From contig NZ_WQFE01000001.1 in the NCBI RefSeq assembly GCF_013033965.1, positions 558,001-622,000 on the forward strand: a stretch of DNA of 64,000 bases, in the 5' to 3' direction. Position numbers and translations under genes: made by a program. This DNA is from Ruegeria atlantica. GTDB taxonomy: Bacteria; Pseudomonadota; Alphaproteobacteria; Rhodobacterales; Rhodobacteraceae. This document shows, one piece after another, positions 16,347 to 23,929 of the stretch; positions within the stretch are counted from its first letter, which is position 1, and every line of letters begins with the position of its first letter. Below the pieces are notes generated by a model, which worked only from the letters and a program-made list of their open reading frames with translations, was not told where the DNA came from and made no database searches.

Positions 16347-18767
16347 ATGAAAACGAATGCACAGGCGGTTGTGATTGGCGGCGGAGTGATCGGGTGCTCG
16401 ATCCTTTATCATTTGACCAAGCTGGGATGGTCAGATGTGATACTGCTGGAACGGGATGAGCTGACATCCGGCTCGACCTGGCATGCAGCGGCAAACATCC
16501 ACGGGCTGCATGACAGCACCAATATCAGCCGAATTCAGCACTATACGATGAACCTGTACAAAGAGCTTGAGGCAGAAACCGGCCAAAGCTGCGGCGTGTT
16601 CCAGCCCGGTTCTCTGTATCTGGCACAGACCGAAGAGCGTGAGCATCAGCTGAAGCTGCAGGCCGCCAAAGCCAAGCTTTATGGCATGAACTTCTATGAG
16701 ATCAGCATCGAAGAGGCACAGCGCCTGAACCCGCTGGTCAACTACGATGGCATCCGCTGCGTGATGTATGAACCCGACGGCGGCAACGTGGACCCGTCGG
16801 GCGTGACCAATGCCTATGCGGTGGGCGCGCGCCAACGCGGGGCCGAGATTCATCGCTTCACTCCGGTCACTGCGACCGATCAACAAGAAGATGGCACCTG
16901 GATCGTGAGAACTCCCAAAGGCGATATCCGCACCTCTTGGGTCGTCAATGCCGCCGGTCTGTGGGGGCGCGAAGTCGCCAAATTGGCCGGAATTGAGCTG
17001 CCCCTACAACCGACCGAGCATCAGTATTTCGTGACCGAAACCATGGCGGACGTGGCCGCGCACGGCACGCGCCTACCCTCGGTCAGTGACCGCGATGGTG
17101 AGTATTACCTGCGACAGGAAGGTCAGGGCCTGCTGGTCGGGGCCTATGAAAAAGACATGAAGTTCTGGGCCGAGGACGGAACGCCCCTGGACTTCGCGCA
17201 TGACCTGTTCGCCGACGATCTGGAAAGGATCGAGGAGAACATGATGAACGCCATCGAACGCCTGCCCGCCGTGGGCGAGGCCGGAATCAAACGGGTCATA
17301 AATGGGCCGATGATCTGGTCGCCCGACAGCAACGTGCTGATGGGACCAGTGCCCGAGGTGGAGGGGTACTTCTGCTGCAACGGCATCATCCCCGGCTTTT
17401 CGCAATCCGGTGGCATGGGCCTGATGGCGGCGCAATGGATCATCGAGGGTGAAACACAATACGACATGTTCGCCTGGGATATGGCTCGGTTCGATGACTG
17501 GGCGACGAAAGAGTTCACCATGGCCCGCGTTCAGGACCAATACGCACATCGATTCGCCATCCATTTCCCGAACGAAGAACGCAGTGCAGGCCGCCCAGCG
17601 CGCACGCGCCCCATTTATGACACACAAGCGCAAATGGGCGCGGTGTTCGGTCTGAACACAGGGTGGGAGCACCCCTTGTGGTTCGCGGATACGCCGGGAA
17701 CCAAAGACACAAACGGCTTCACCCGTCAGAACTGGTGGGGACCCGTGGGTGAGGAATGCCGGATGCTGCGCGAACGCGCGGGGATTATCGACATCTCGAA
17801 CTTTGCCAAATACGTCTGCAAGGGTGCAGGGGCCGAAGACTGGCTGAACGCCGTGTTCGCCAACACCATGCCCAGGTCGGTCGGTCGGTCCTGTCTGACA
17901 CCTCTGATCTCGAAACGCGGGGGCATAGCCGGGGACTTCACAGTAACCCGTGTGGCCGGGGACGAATTCTGGATTATCGGATCTGGAATGGCCGAGAGGT
18001 ATCATAAACGGTTCTTCAGACAGGTCCCCTTGCCCGATGGCACCACCTTCGAAAGCCGGACCGAGGCCCTGTGCGGGTTCAACGTTGCCGGCCCGAAGTC
18101 TCGCGAGATCCTGCAGCGACTCACCAATACCTCGCTGGCCACCGAGGATTTTCCTTTCATGCGATCCGCGAAAATCGAGCTGGCCGGGATCGAAGTACTG
18201 GCGCTTCGCGTATCCTTCACCGGTGATCTTGGGTGGGAACTGCATTGCGCGACCGAAGATCAGGCCTCACTGTATGATGCGCTGATCGAGGCGGGCAGAG
18301 CATTCGGCGCAGGCCCTGTCGGCAGCCGGGCGCTGATGTCGTTGCGTGTGGAAAAAGGGTATGGGTCGTGGAGCCGCGAATACAGCCCCGAATACTGGCC
18401 GCATGAGGTTGGGCTGGACCGGTTGTGTAAGTTTGGCAAGGACTTCTTGAACAAGACAGCAGCCGAAGCAGCGCTACAAAACCCCGCGCGCGAACAGCTT
18501 GTCCTTTTGCATCTGGACGAGGCTGATACGGCCGCATCGAACGCGGACGCGACCGGTGGAGAGCCGATCTTCAAGGATGGTCAGGGGATCGGCCGCGTGA
18601 CGTCCGGGACCTACGGATATTCGGTCGGGATGTCCCTCGCGCTTGGCTTTGTGAGCGGCGCCAAACCAGGCGACGCGGTCGAAGTGATGGTGCTGGGAAG
18701 ATCACACAAGGCGACTATTATGTCCGAGCCGCCCTTTGACCCAAAAGGCGAAATACTGCGCCGCTAA
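16347..18767 (+). CDS. FAD-dependent dimethylglycine dehydrogenase-like protein (DAO + GcvT)
   Basis: 806 residues in the dimethylglycine/sarcosine dehydrogenase layout: FAD-binding DAO domain (about 1-380, GGGVIG at 11-16), a linker domain, then GcvT folate domains (about 440-800). His46 in SGSTWHAA matches the His that binds FAD covalently in mammalian DMGDH. It should oxidatively demethylate an N-methylated amino acid and pass the carbon to tetrahydrofolate. A paralogue of the same layout lies at 23930-26380. The substrate could be dimethylglycine, sarcosine or N-methylproline. Confidence 0.88.
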   Translation: MKTNAQAVVIGGGVIGCSILYHLTKLGWSDVILLERDELTSGSTWHAAANIHGLHDSTNISRIQHYTMNLYKELEAETGQSCGVFQPGSLYLAQTEEREHQLKLQAAKAKLYGMNFYEISIEEAQRLNPLVNYDGIRCVMYEPDGGNVDPSGVTNAYAVGARQRGAEIHRFTPVTATDQQEDGTWIVRTPKGDIRTSWVVNAAGLWGREVAKLAGIELPLQPTEHQYFVTETMADVAAHGTRLPSVSDRDGEYYLRQEGQGLLVGAYEKDMKFWAEDGTPLDFAHDLFADDLERIEENMMNAIERLPAVGEAGIKRVINGPMIWSPDSNVLMGPVPEVEGYFCCNGIIPGFSQSGGMGLMAAQWIIEGETQYDMFAWDMARFDDWATKEFTMARVQDQYAHRFAIHFPNEERSAGRPARTRPIYDTQAQMGAVFGLNTGWEHPLWFADTPGTKDTNGFTRQNWWGPVGEECRMLRERAGIIDISNFAKYVCKGAGAEDWLNAVFANTMPRSVGRSCLTPLISKRGGIAGDFTVTRVAGDEFWIIGSGMAERYHKRFFRQVPLPDGTTFESRTEALCGFNVAGPKSREILQRLTNTSLATEDFPFMRSAKIELAGIEVLALRVSFTGDLGWELHCATEDQASLYDALIEAGRAFGAGPVGSRALMSLRVEKGYGSWSREYSPEYWPHEVGLDRLCKFGKDFLNKTAAEAALQNPAREQLVLLHLDEADTAASNADATGGEPIFKDGQGIGRVTSGTYGYSVGMSLALGFVSGAKPGDAVEVMVLGRSHKATIMSEPPFDPKGEILRR

Positions 18768-18870
18768 GGGAAGCGTGAACGGCCCTTGACCCTACGGTAG
18801 GCTGTTCACAAATTTCCCAATGCCTATAGTCCGACCCAACCATATCGGTCGTTTTGGGAGGGACGGGCGC

Positions 18871-20340
18871 ATGGAGCATCAAGCGGATATGCTTATCGTC
18901 GGCGCGGGTTTTTCTGGGCTGACGATGGCGATCGAGGCCCACAAACGCGGCATCAAGGACATTGCTATCCTTGAAAAAGCCGAGGATATCGGCGGAACGT
19001 GGCGTGAAAACACCTATCCCGGCGTCGCCTGCGATATCCCCTCGCATCTCTATTCCATGGCAACGCATTTGAACCCGGACTGGAGCCGGGCGTATGCGGG
19101 CGGTGCCGAGATTCAGGCCTACCTTAAAAAGGTCTGCGTCGAAGAGGGGATCTACGATCTGTGCCATTTCGGCCAGCAACTAAAATCTGCCCGGTGGGAC
19201 GGCACTCGCTGGCAGGTAGAAACCGAAAGCGGGCAGCGCTGGTCGGCACGGTTTCTGGTCTCGGCCATAGGTGCGCTGCACCTGCCCAGTATCCCCGATA
19301 TTCCGGGGGCGGACAGCTTTCCGGGGCCTTGCTTTCACTCTGCCGAGTGGGATCACGACGCAGCATTTGACGGGAAACGCATAGCGGTCGTGGGAACAGG
19401 TGCATCCGCTGTCCAGTTTGTTCCGGAGATTGCCAAGACCGCCGCCCACGTTACCGTGTTTCAACGCAGCGCACCCTATGTCCTGCCACGCCCGGATGGC
19501 CCAATCCCGCCTTGGATGCGCCGTCTGTACCGTCGCATCCCGCTGTTACCTCGTACACGCCGAAAACTGATTTACATGGTATTCGAATTCCGGCACCGCG
19601 TGTTCCGCGGCGAAAAGCGGATGGTGAACTTTGCCATGAAGATGTGGCGGCGGTCCCTGGAGAATGCGATCACTGACCCGGATCTGCGTATGCAACTGAC
19701 GCCGGACTACAGGATTGGCTGCAAACGTATCCTCAGCTCAAACGATTGGTACCCGACACTGGCCCGTGAAAACGTGACGTTGGTCCCCAACGGTGTCGCA
19801 TCAATAGAGGGTGATCAGATTGTTTCAGCGGATGGGCGCCGTATACAAACTGATATGCTGATATGGGGCACGGGGTTCCATGTGACAGACGTCGTAGAGC
19901 GTCTGGACATTACCGGTTCCGATGGCCTGACATTACGGCAGGCCTGGGCGGACGGAATGAAAGCGCATCTGGGCACCTCCATCGCAGGCTTTCCGAACTT
20001 CTTCATCCTTCTCGGGCCACATACCGGCCTTGGCCACAACTCGGTCGTCTTGATGATCGAGGCACAGGTTCTCCACATCGGCCGGGTGCTGGATCATATG
20101 GGTCGCAACGGGCTGAAGGCTGTAATGCCTTGCGCAGAAAAACAAGCCGCCTTCGAACGGGAAATGCGCGAACGGCACGAAGGCAGCGTTTGGCAGGTTG
20201 GCGGGTGCACCTCATGGTATCAGGATGCGCAAGGCCGGAACACGACGCTTTGGCCCGGAACCGTTTCCGAGTATGAAAAGCGCATGGCACAATCCGGGCT
20301 GGAACAATACCGACCTGCCCCTTTCACAAGCAAAGAGTAA
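18871..20340 (+). CDS. Baeyer-Villiger-type flavin monooxygenase
   Basis: 489 residues from the ATG after a GGGAGGG site. Two Rossmann motifs are present (GAGFSG at 11-16; VGTGASA at 174-180) with the type I Baeyer-Villiger fingerprint FxGxxxHxxxWD at 150-161 between them, plus GGTWRENTYPGVACDIP. Such enzymes insert oxygen next to a ketone carbonyl using NADPH. It is followed 4 bases later by an alpha/beta hydrolase, a common pairing that would cleave the ester formed. Trimethylamine monooxygenase was considered but has a different fingerprint (no WD/WP). Confidence 0.87.
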   Translation: MEHQADMLIVGAGFSGLTMAIEAHKRGIKDIAILEKAEDIGGTWRENTYPGVACDIPSHLYSMATHLNPDWSRAYAGGAEIQAYLKKVCVEEGIYDLCHFGQQLKSARWDGTRWQVETESGQRWSARFLVSAIGALHLPSIPDIPGADSFPGPCFHSAEWDHDAAFDGKRIAVVGTGASAVQFVPEIAKTAAHVTVFQRSAPYVLPRPDGPIPPWMRRLYRRIPLLPRTRRKLIYMVFEFRHRVFRGEKRMVNFAMKMWRRSLENAITDPDLRMQLTPDYRIGCKRILSSNDWYPTLARENVTLVPNGVASIEGDQIVSADGRRIQTDMLIWGTGFHVTDVVERLDITGSDGLTLRQAWADGMKAHLGTSIAGFPNFFILLGPHTGLGHNSVVLMIEAQVLHIGRVLDHMGRNGLKAVMPCAEKQAAFEREMRERHEGSVWQVGGCTSWYQDAQGRNTTLWPGTVSEYEKRMAQSGLEQYRPAPFTSKE

Positions 20341-20344
20341 TGAG

Positions 20345-21319
20345 ATGACGACGATCCTGATTATCGTGCTTTTGGTCGGCGGTTTCTTTGTCGGCATGAA
20401 TCTGTGGACCCGACGGCTAACGCAACAGGGGCTGGAACGCGTGCCGCAGCTTGGCGAAATCGTCCACGTGACGGGCGGCAGCATTCACTATGTTGAAAAG
20501 GGCGACCCTGCCAAGCAATCAATCGTCATGATCCACGGGCTTGCCGGGCAGTTGCAACACTTCACCTATTCCTTGATGGATCTGCTGGCGGATGACTACC
20601 ACGTCGTCGCTGTCGACCGTCCTGGCTGTGGCTATTCAACCCGCGATTCCGCCGATCTTGGGCGTTTGCAGGAACAGGCCCGCATGATTCAGGAATTTCT
20701 GGACACCAAAGGCATTTCAAATGCCGTTTTGGTCGGACACTCCTTGGGCGGAGCCGTGTCACTGGCCATGGCACTGGATAATCCTGAAAAAACCGGGGCG
20801 CTCGCCCTGCTTGCCCCGTTGACGCAAAAGCTGCCAGCAACGCCCCAAGTCTTCAAACCGCTGGAAATCCGCACCGAGTGGTTGCGCAACTTTATCGGCA
20901 ATACGATCGCCGTTCCGATATCGGCCAAGACCGCCCCGCATACTCTGGGGGCTGTATTTGATCCGGAACCCGCGCCCGACGATTTTCTGGATCGCGCAGG
21001 AGGTGCGCTGGGGTTGCGCCCTTCGGCCTTCATAACCGCTTCGCAGGATGTTGTTGGGGTCGATGAAAGTATCGCAGCTCAGGTGGCTCGCTATACCGAT
21101 CTGTCTGTACCCGGAGGCATTCTGTATGGCGCACAGGACGCTATTCTTTCACCCACTGCCAACGGAGCCCCCATGACCCGGTTCGGACTAAGCGACGAAC
21201 AGATCGAGGCGCTGGGACACATGATTCCAATAACCGCACCCGATGCATGCGCGGCCTTTATTCATAGAATTGCTGATGCCGCGGGGAGCGACCGGCAGCC
21301 AGCAGCCAGAGCAGATTGA
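20345..21319 (+). CDS. membrane-anchored alpha/beta hydrolase
   Basis: 324 residues. An N-terminal membrane helix (about 2-20, TILIIVLLVGGFFVGMNLW) precedes an alpha/beta-hydrolase fold with nucleophile Ser133 (VGHSLGG), Asp265 and His292 (LGHMIP). The start 4 bases after the monooxygenase stop indicates co-translation. The likely job is hydrolysis of the ester or lactone made by the monooxygenase. A longer upstream frame overlaps the monooxygenase and is rejected as the start. Confidence 0.82.
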   Translation: MTTILIIVLLVGGFFVGMNLWTRRLTQQGLERVPQLGEIVHVTGGSIHYVEKGDPAKQSIVMIHGLAGQLQHFTYSLMDLLADDYHVVAVDRPGCGYSTRDSADLGRLQEQARMIQEFLDTKGISNAVLVGHSLGGAVSLAMALDNPEKTGALALLAPLTQKLPATPQVFKPLEIRTEWLRNFIGNTIAVPISAKTAPHTLGAVFDPEPAPDDFLDRAGGALGLRPSAFITASQDVVGVDESIAAQVARYTDLSVPGGILYGAQDAILSPTANGAPMTRFGLSDEQIEALGHMIPITAPDACAAFIHRIADAAGSDRQPAARAD

Positions 21320-21358
21320 CCGGAGTAAAATATTCCCGGTCCGGCAGTGTTTTCCCCC

Positions 21359-21386
21359 TTGACCCGCCCGGGCCCCTCGCTTAAAT
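21359..21386 (+). promoter_or_regulatory. promoter of tRNA-Met
   Basis: TTGACC at 21359-21364 and TTAAAT at 21381-21386 are 16 bases apart, and the tRNA begins 14 bases downstream, a good sigma-70 geometry. The GC-rich spacer follows the hydrolase stop by about 40 bases. Confidence 0.6.
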
Positions 21387-21400
21387 CGCCTCTCACTCAT

Positions 21401-21477
21401 GGCGGAGTAGCTCAGTTGGTTAGAGCAGCGGAATCATAATCCGCGTGTCGGGGGTTCAAGTCCCTCCTCCGCTACCA
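21401..21477 (+). tRNA. tRNA-Met (CAT anticodon), elongator type
   Basis: 77 bases including encoded CCA. The acceptor stem GGCGGAG pairs with CTCCGCT (one G-U pair), the anticodon stem GCGGA/TCCGC encloses ATCATAA, anticodon CAT, and the T-arm is GGGGGTTCAAGTCCCTC. The sequence resembles alphaproteobacterial elongator tRNA-Met. A CAT anticodon could also be tRNA-Ile2 (lysidine-modified), which sequence alone does not fully exclude. Confidence 0.93.
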
Positions 21478-21602
21478 AAATCCCCAATCACCTCATTGTT
21501 TTGCACACGTCGGCCAAAGCCTTTGTCGTGTTCTTTCATCGAAGCCACTCTTACAAAGCCTAGTTCTCTTTTTAGATCGAAAACGATCTCTGGTTCGCAA
21601 AA

Positions 21603-22472
21603 CTAGCCTTCCCGCAGCAGTTCGACGATCTCATCCAACTCCGGACGTCGCCGTGACGGGTGCGGAAGGTTCATCAGCAACGCCCGGCCTGTTGCGCAAA
21701 CCTGTGCCGACATTCGCACCAAATGCCCGGCCTTTAGGGCATGTTCAATCAGGCACTCATGCGCCATCAAGGCACCAGCCCCGGATTTTGCCTCTTCGAC
21801 CGCAAGACCGTACAACGAGTATTTTGGCCCTTTGGTGGGGTCGCTGACATTTGTACCGGTAGCCTCAGACCATCGCCGCCAATCGTCATGCCATGTCTGG
21901 TCGTGCAGCAATGGCGTAGTTTCATAGTCGAAGCCCTCGGCCAGTTCCGGCGCGCAAACCGGGAACATGACGTCCTGCGCGATAACAATTTGATCGGTGG
22001 TTCCGTCAGGTTCGCCAATGAACACAGAAAGATCGAACAATTCACGCGACAATCGGGGCGGTGTTTCCATGGCCGTTACCGAAAACTTCAAACCCGGTCG
22101 AATACTCCGAATCCGCCCCAAGCGCGCCGGCAGCCAAAGCTGCGCGACCGAGGGCAATGCTGCGATATGGATCTCAACACTCGGGCTCAGGTTCCGCAAA
22201 TTCTGTGTAGCAGCCGCAAGGTGATCGAAGGCCAGCGTGAATTCACCGGCCAGTTCACGCCCGGAAGCGGTCAACTCAACCCCTTGCGCGTTTCGCCGAA
22301 ACAGCGGCAGGTCCGCCCAGGCTTCAACAGTTTTGATATGCTGCGAAATTGCGCCCGGCGTGACGCTCAACTCCTCTGCGGCAGCGACAAAGCCGCCCAG
22401 TCTTGCGGCCGCCTCAAAAGCTCGGAGTGCGTTGAGCGGTGGCCCTTTCGGGCGTCTTGGTAGAACAGCCAT
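21603..22472 (-). CDS. LysR-family regulator, GcvA-like
   Basis: 289 residues with the GcvA-type start (RPKGPPLNALRAFEAAARLG) and helix-turn-helix AAEELSVTPGAISQHIKTVE, followed by an effector-binding domain (about 90-285). It is divergent from the SHMT-like gene with a 97-base gap that holds an element (AGTTTTTCTAC and AGCAATTCTGA) also found in front of the LysR at 54136-54987. The arrangement argues that it controls the SHMT-like gene and itself. Confidence 0.87.
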   Translation of the reverse strand: MAVLPRRPKGPPLNALRAFEAAARLGGFVAAAEELSVTPGAISQHIKTVEAWADLPLFRRNAQGVELTASGRELAGEFTLAFDHLAAATQNLRNLSPSVEIHIAALPSVAQLWLPARLGRIRSIRPGLKFSVTAMETPPRLSRELFDLSVFIGEPDGTTDQIVIAQDVMFPVCAPELAEGFDYETTPLLHDQTWHDDWRRWSEATGTNVSDPTKGPKYSLYGLAVEEAKSGAGALMAHECLIEHALKAGHLVRMSAQVCATGRALLMNLPHPSRRRPELDEIVELLREG

Positions 22473-22484
22473 TGCCTTAGACTC

Positions 22485-22516
22485 AGTTTTTCTACGCCAA
22501 GAAATAGCAATTCTGA
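22485..22516. promoter_or_regulatory. candidate LysR operator, copy 1
   Basis: AGTTTTTCTAC at 22485-22495, a 10-base spacer, then AGCAATTCTGA at 22506-22516, beginning 12 bases from the regulator's start codon. The same two words in the same order and nearly the same spacing occur at 55001-55033. Confidence 0.6.
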
Positions 22517-22569
22517 ATTGCGATGTCGCCCCGATTGTTCAATCTGGTGACAAGCAGGAGGTAACATAC

Positions 22570-23877
22570 ATGACAATCACACCCCGAAACTGGGTCCCGG
22601 ATCGTTGCGAAACCCGTGTTCAGGATATTGCCGCCAAGACGTCTCAGGCCACGTCAGATGAGCTGATCAAACGGATCGACGACCTTGCGACCCGAAACCG
22701 CGAAATCCACGAGCTAGAGTGCTTCAATCTAAACCCCGCAACCAACGTGATGAACCCAAGAGCAGAGGCCCTGTTGTCCTCCGGCATCGGATCCCGACCG
22801 TCGCTGGGGTACCCCGGTGACAAGTATGAAATGGGGCTGGAGGCCATTGAAGAGATAGAAGTGATTACCGCCGAGCTCTGCGCTGAGGTTTTTGATGCCA
22901 GATTCGCAGAAATCCGGGTGCCGTCGGGCGCAATTGCAAACCTCTATGGCTTCATGGCGACTTGCAAACCTGGCGATACTATCATCGCGCCGCCCGCCTC
23001 GATTGGCGGCCACGTCACTCATCACATTGCCGGATGTGCCGGTCTATTTGGTCTGCGCACTATTGACGCGCCAACGGACGGTGACGGCTTTACCGTCAAC
23101 CTGGATCAGCTGCGCACACTGGCTCTGAAAGAACGGCCCAAATTGATCACCATTGGGGGCAGCCTGAACCTGTTCGAACATCCCGTAGCAGAGGTCCGAC
23201 AGATCGCTGACGAAATCGAAGCCAAAGTCATGTTCGACGCTGCCCATCAATGCGGGATCATTGCAGGCAGAGCGTGGCGCAACCCTCTGGCCGAGGGCGC
23301 ACATTTCATGACGATGAGCACATACAAAAGCCTGGGCGGACCCGCCGGAGGTCTGATCGTCTCCAACGATGCGGAAATTGCGGAAAAGCTCGACGCGATC
23401 GCATTTCCGGGCATGACGGCCAACTTTGACGCAGCCAAGTCTGCTGCGCTGGCCGTAACGATGCTGGATTGGCGGGACTTTGGCGCGCAATACGCAGCCG
23501 AGATGATCGCGATGGCGCAAGCGCTCGCTGAACGGTTGGATGCACATGGCGTTCCGGTCTTTGCCGGTCGGGAAGGGTTCACCAACTCTCACCAATTTGC
23601 CGTGTTGGCAGACCCCTATGGCGGTGGACAGTCCGCATCCAAGACGCTGCGCCGCGCTGGGTTTCTTGCATGCGGAATTGGCCTACCGGTGCCCGAAGTT
23701 GCGGGGGACATGAATGGTCTTCGGATCGGGACGCCTGAACTGGTCCGATGGGGGGTGACGTCACAAGACGCTGATCGGTTGGCTGCGTTGATAACCTCTG
23801 GATTGGCGGGCGTGGATATCGCGGCCGAGGTCGGTGAATGGCGGCGTAATTTTTCCGCTTTACATTTCGTGCATTGA
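22570..23877 (+). CDS. serine hydroxymethyltransferase-like PLP enzyme
   Basis: 435 residues; ATG chosen for the AGGAGGT site just upstream. SHMT-fold features are the GGHVTHH segment (146-152), the PLP-contacting Asp223/His226 (FDAAHQCG) and the internal aldimine Lys253 (MSTYKSLGGPAGG). Sequence around these is diverged from housekeeping GlyA, so it may be a specialised enzyme such as alpha-methylserine hydroxymethyltransferase or a threonine/methylserine aldolase. In a cluster making glycine and methylene-THF from methylated glycines, conversion of glycine to serine is the natural guess. Confidence 0.82.
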   Translation: MTITPRNWVPDRCETRVQDIAAKTSQATSDELIKRIDDLATRNREIHELECFNLNPATNVMNPRAEALLSSGIGSRPSLGYPGDKYEMGLEAIEEIEVITAELCAEVFDARFAEIRVPSGAIANLYGFMATCKPGDTIIAPPASIGGHVTHHIAGCAGLFGLRTIDAPTDGDGFTVNLDQLRTLALKERPKLITIGGSLNLFEHPVAEVRQIADEIEAKVMFDAAHQCGIIAGRAWRNPLAEGAHFMTMSTYKSLGGPAGGLIVSNDAEIAEKLDAIAFPGMTANFDAAKSAALAVTMLDWRDFGAQYAAEMIAMAQALAERLDAHGVPVFAGREGFTNSHQFAVLADPYGGGQSASKTLRRAGFLACGIGLPVPEVAGDMNGLRIGTPELVRWGVTSQDADRLAALITSGLAGVDIAAEVGEWRRNFSALHFVH

Positions 23878-23885
23878 AAACACAT

Positions 23886-23910
23886 CGGGTGCCGCACGTG
23901 ACGGCACCCG
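23886..23910. terminator. bidirectional terminator-like hairpin
   Basis: A perfect 9-base stem (CGGGTGCCG at 23886-23894 with CGGCACCCG at 23902-23910, 7-base loop) fills most of the 52-base gap between two convergent genes. On the minus strand it is followed by a modest T-rich run (TGTGTTTTC). Confidence 0.7.
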
Positions 23911-23929
23911 ACAACCAGAGGCCAAGGCG

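Noticed and set aside
18871..20340. Flavin monooxygenase as trimethylamine monooxygenase (tmm)
   Set aside because: The methylamine context is suggestive, but the fingerprint ends in WD as in Baeyer-Villiger enzymes, not the FMO type.
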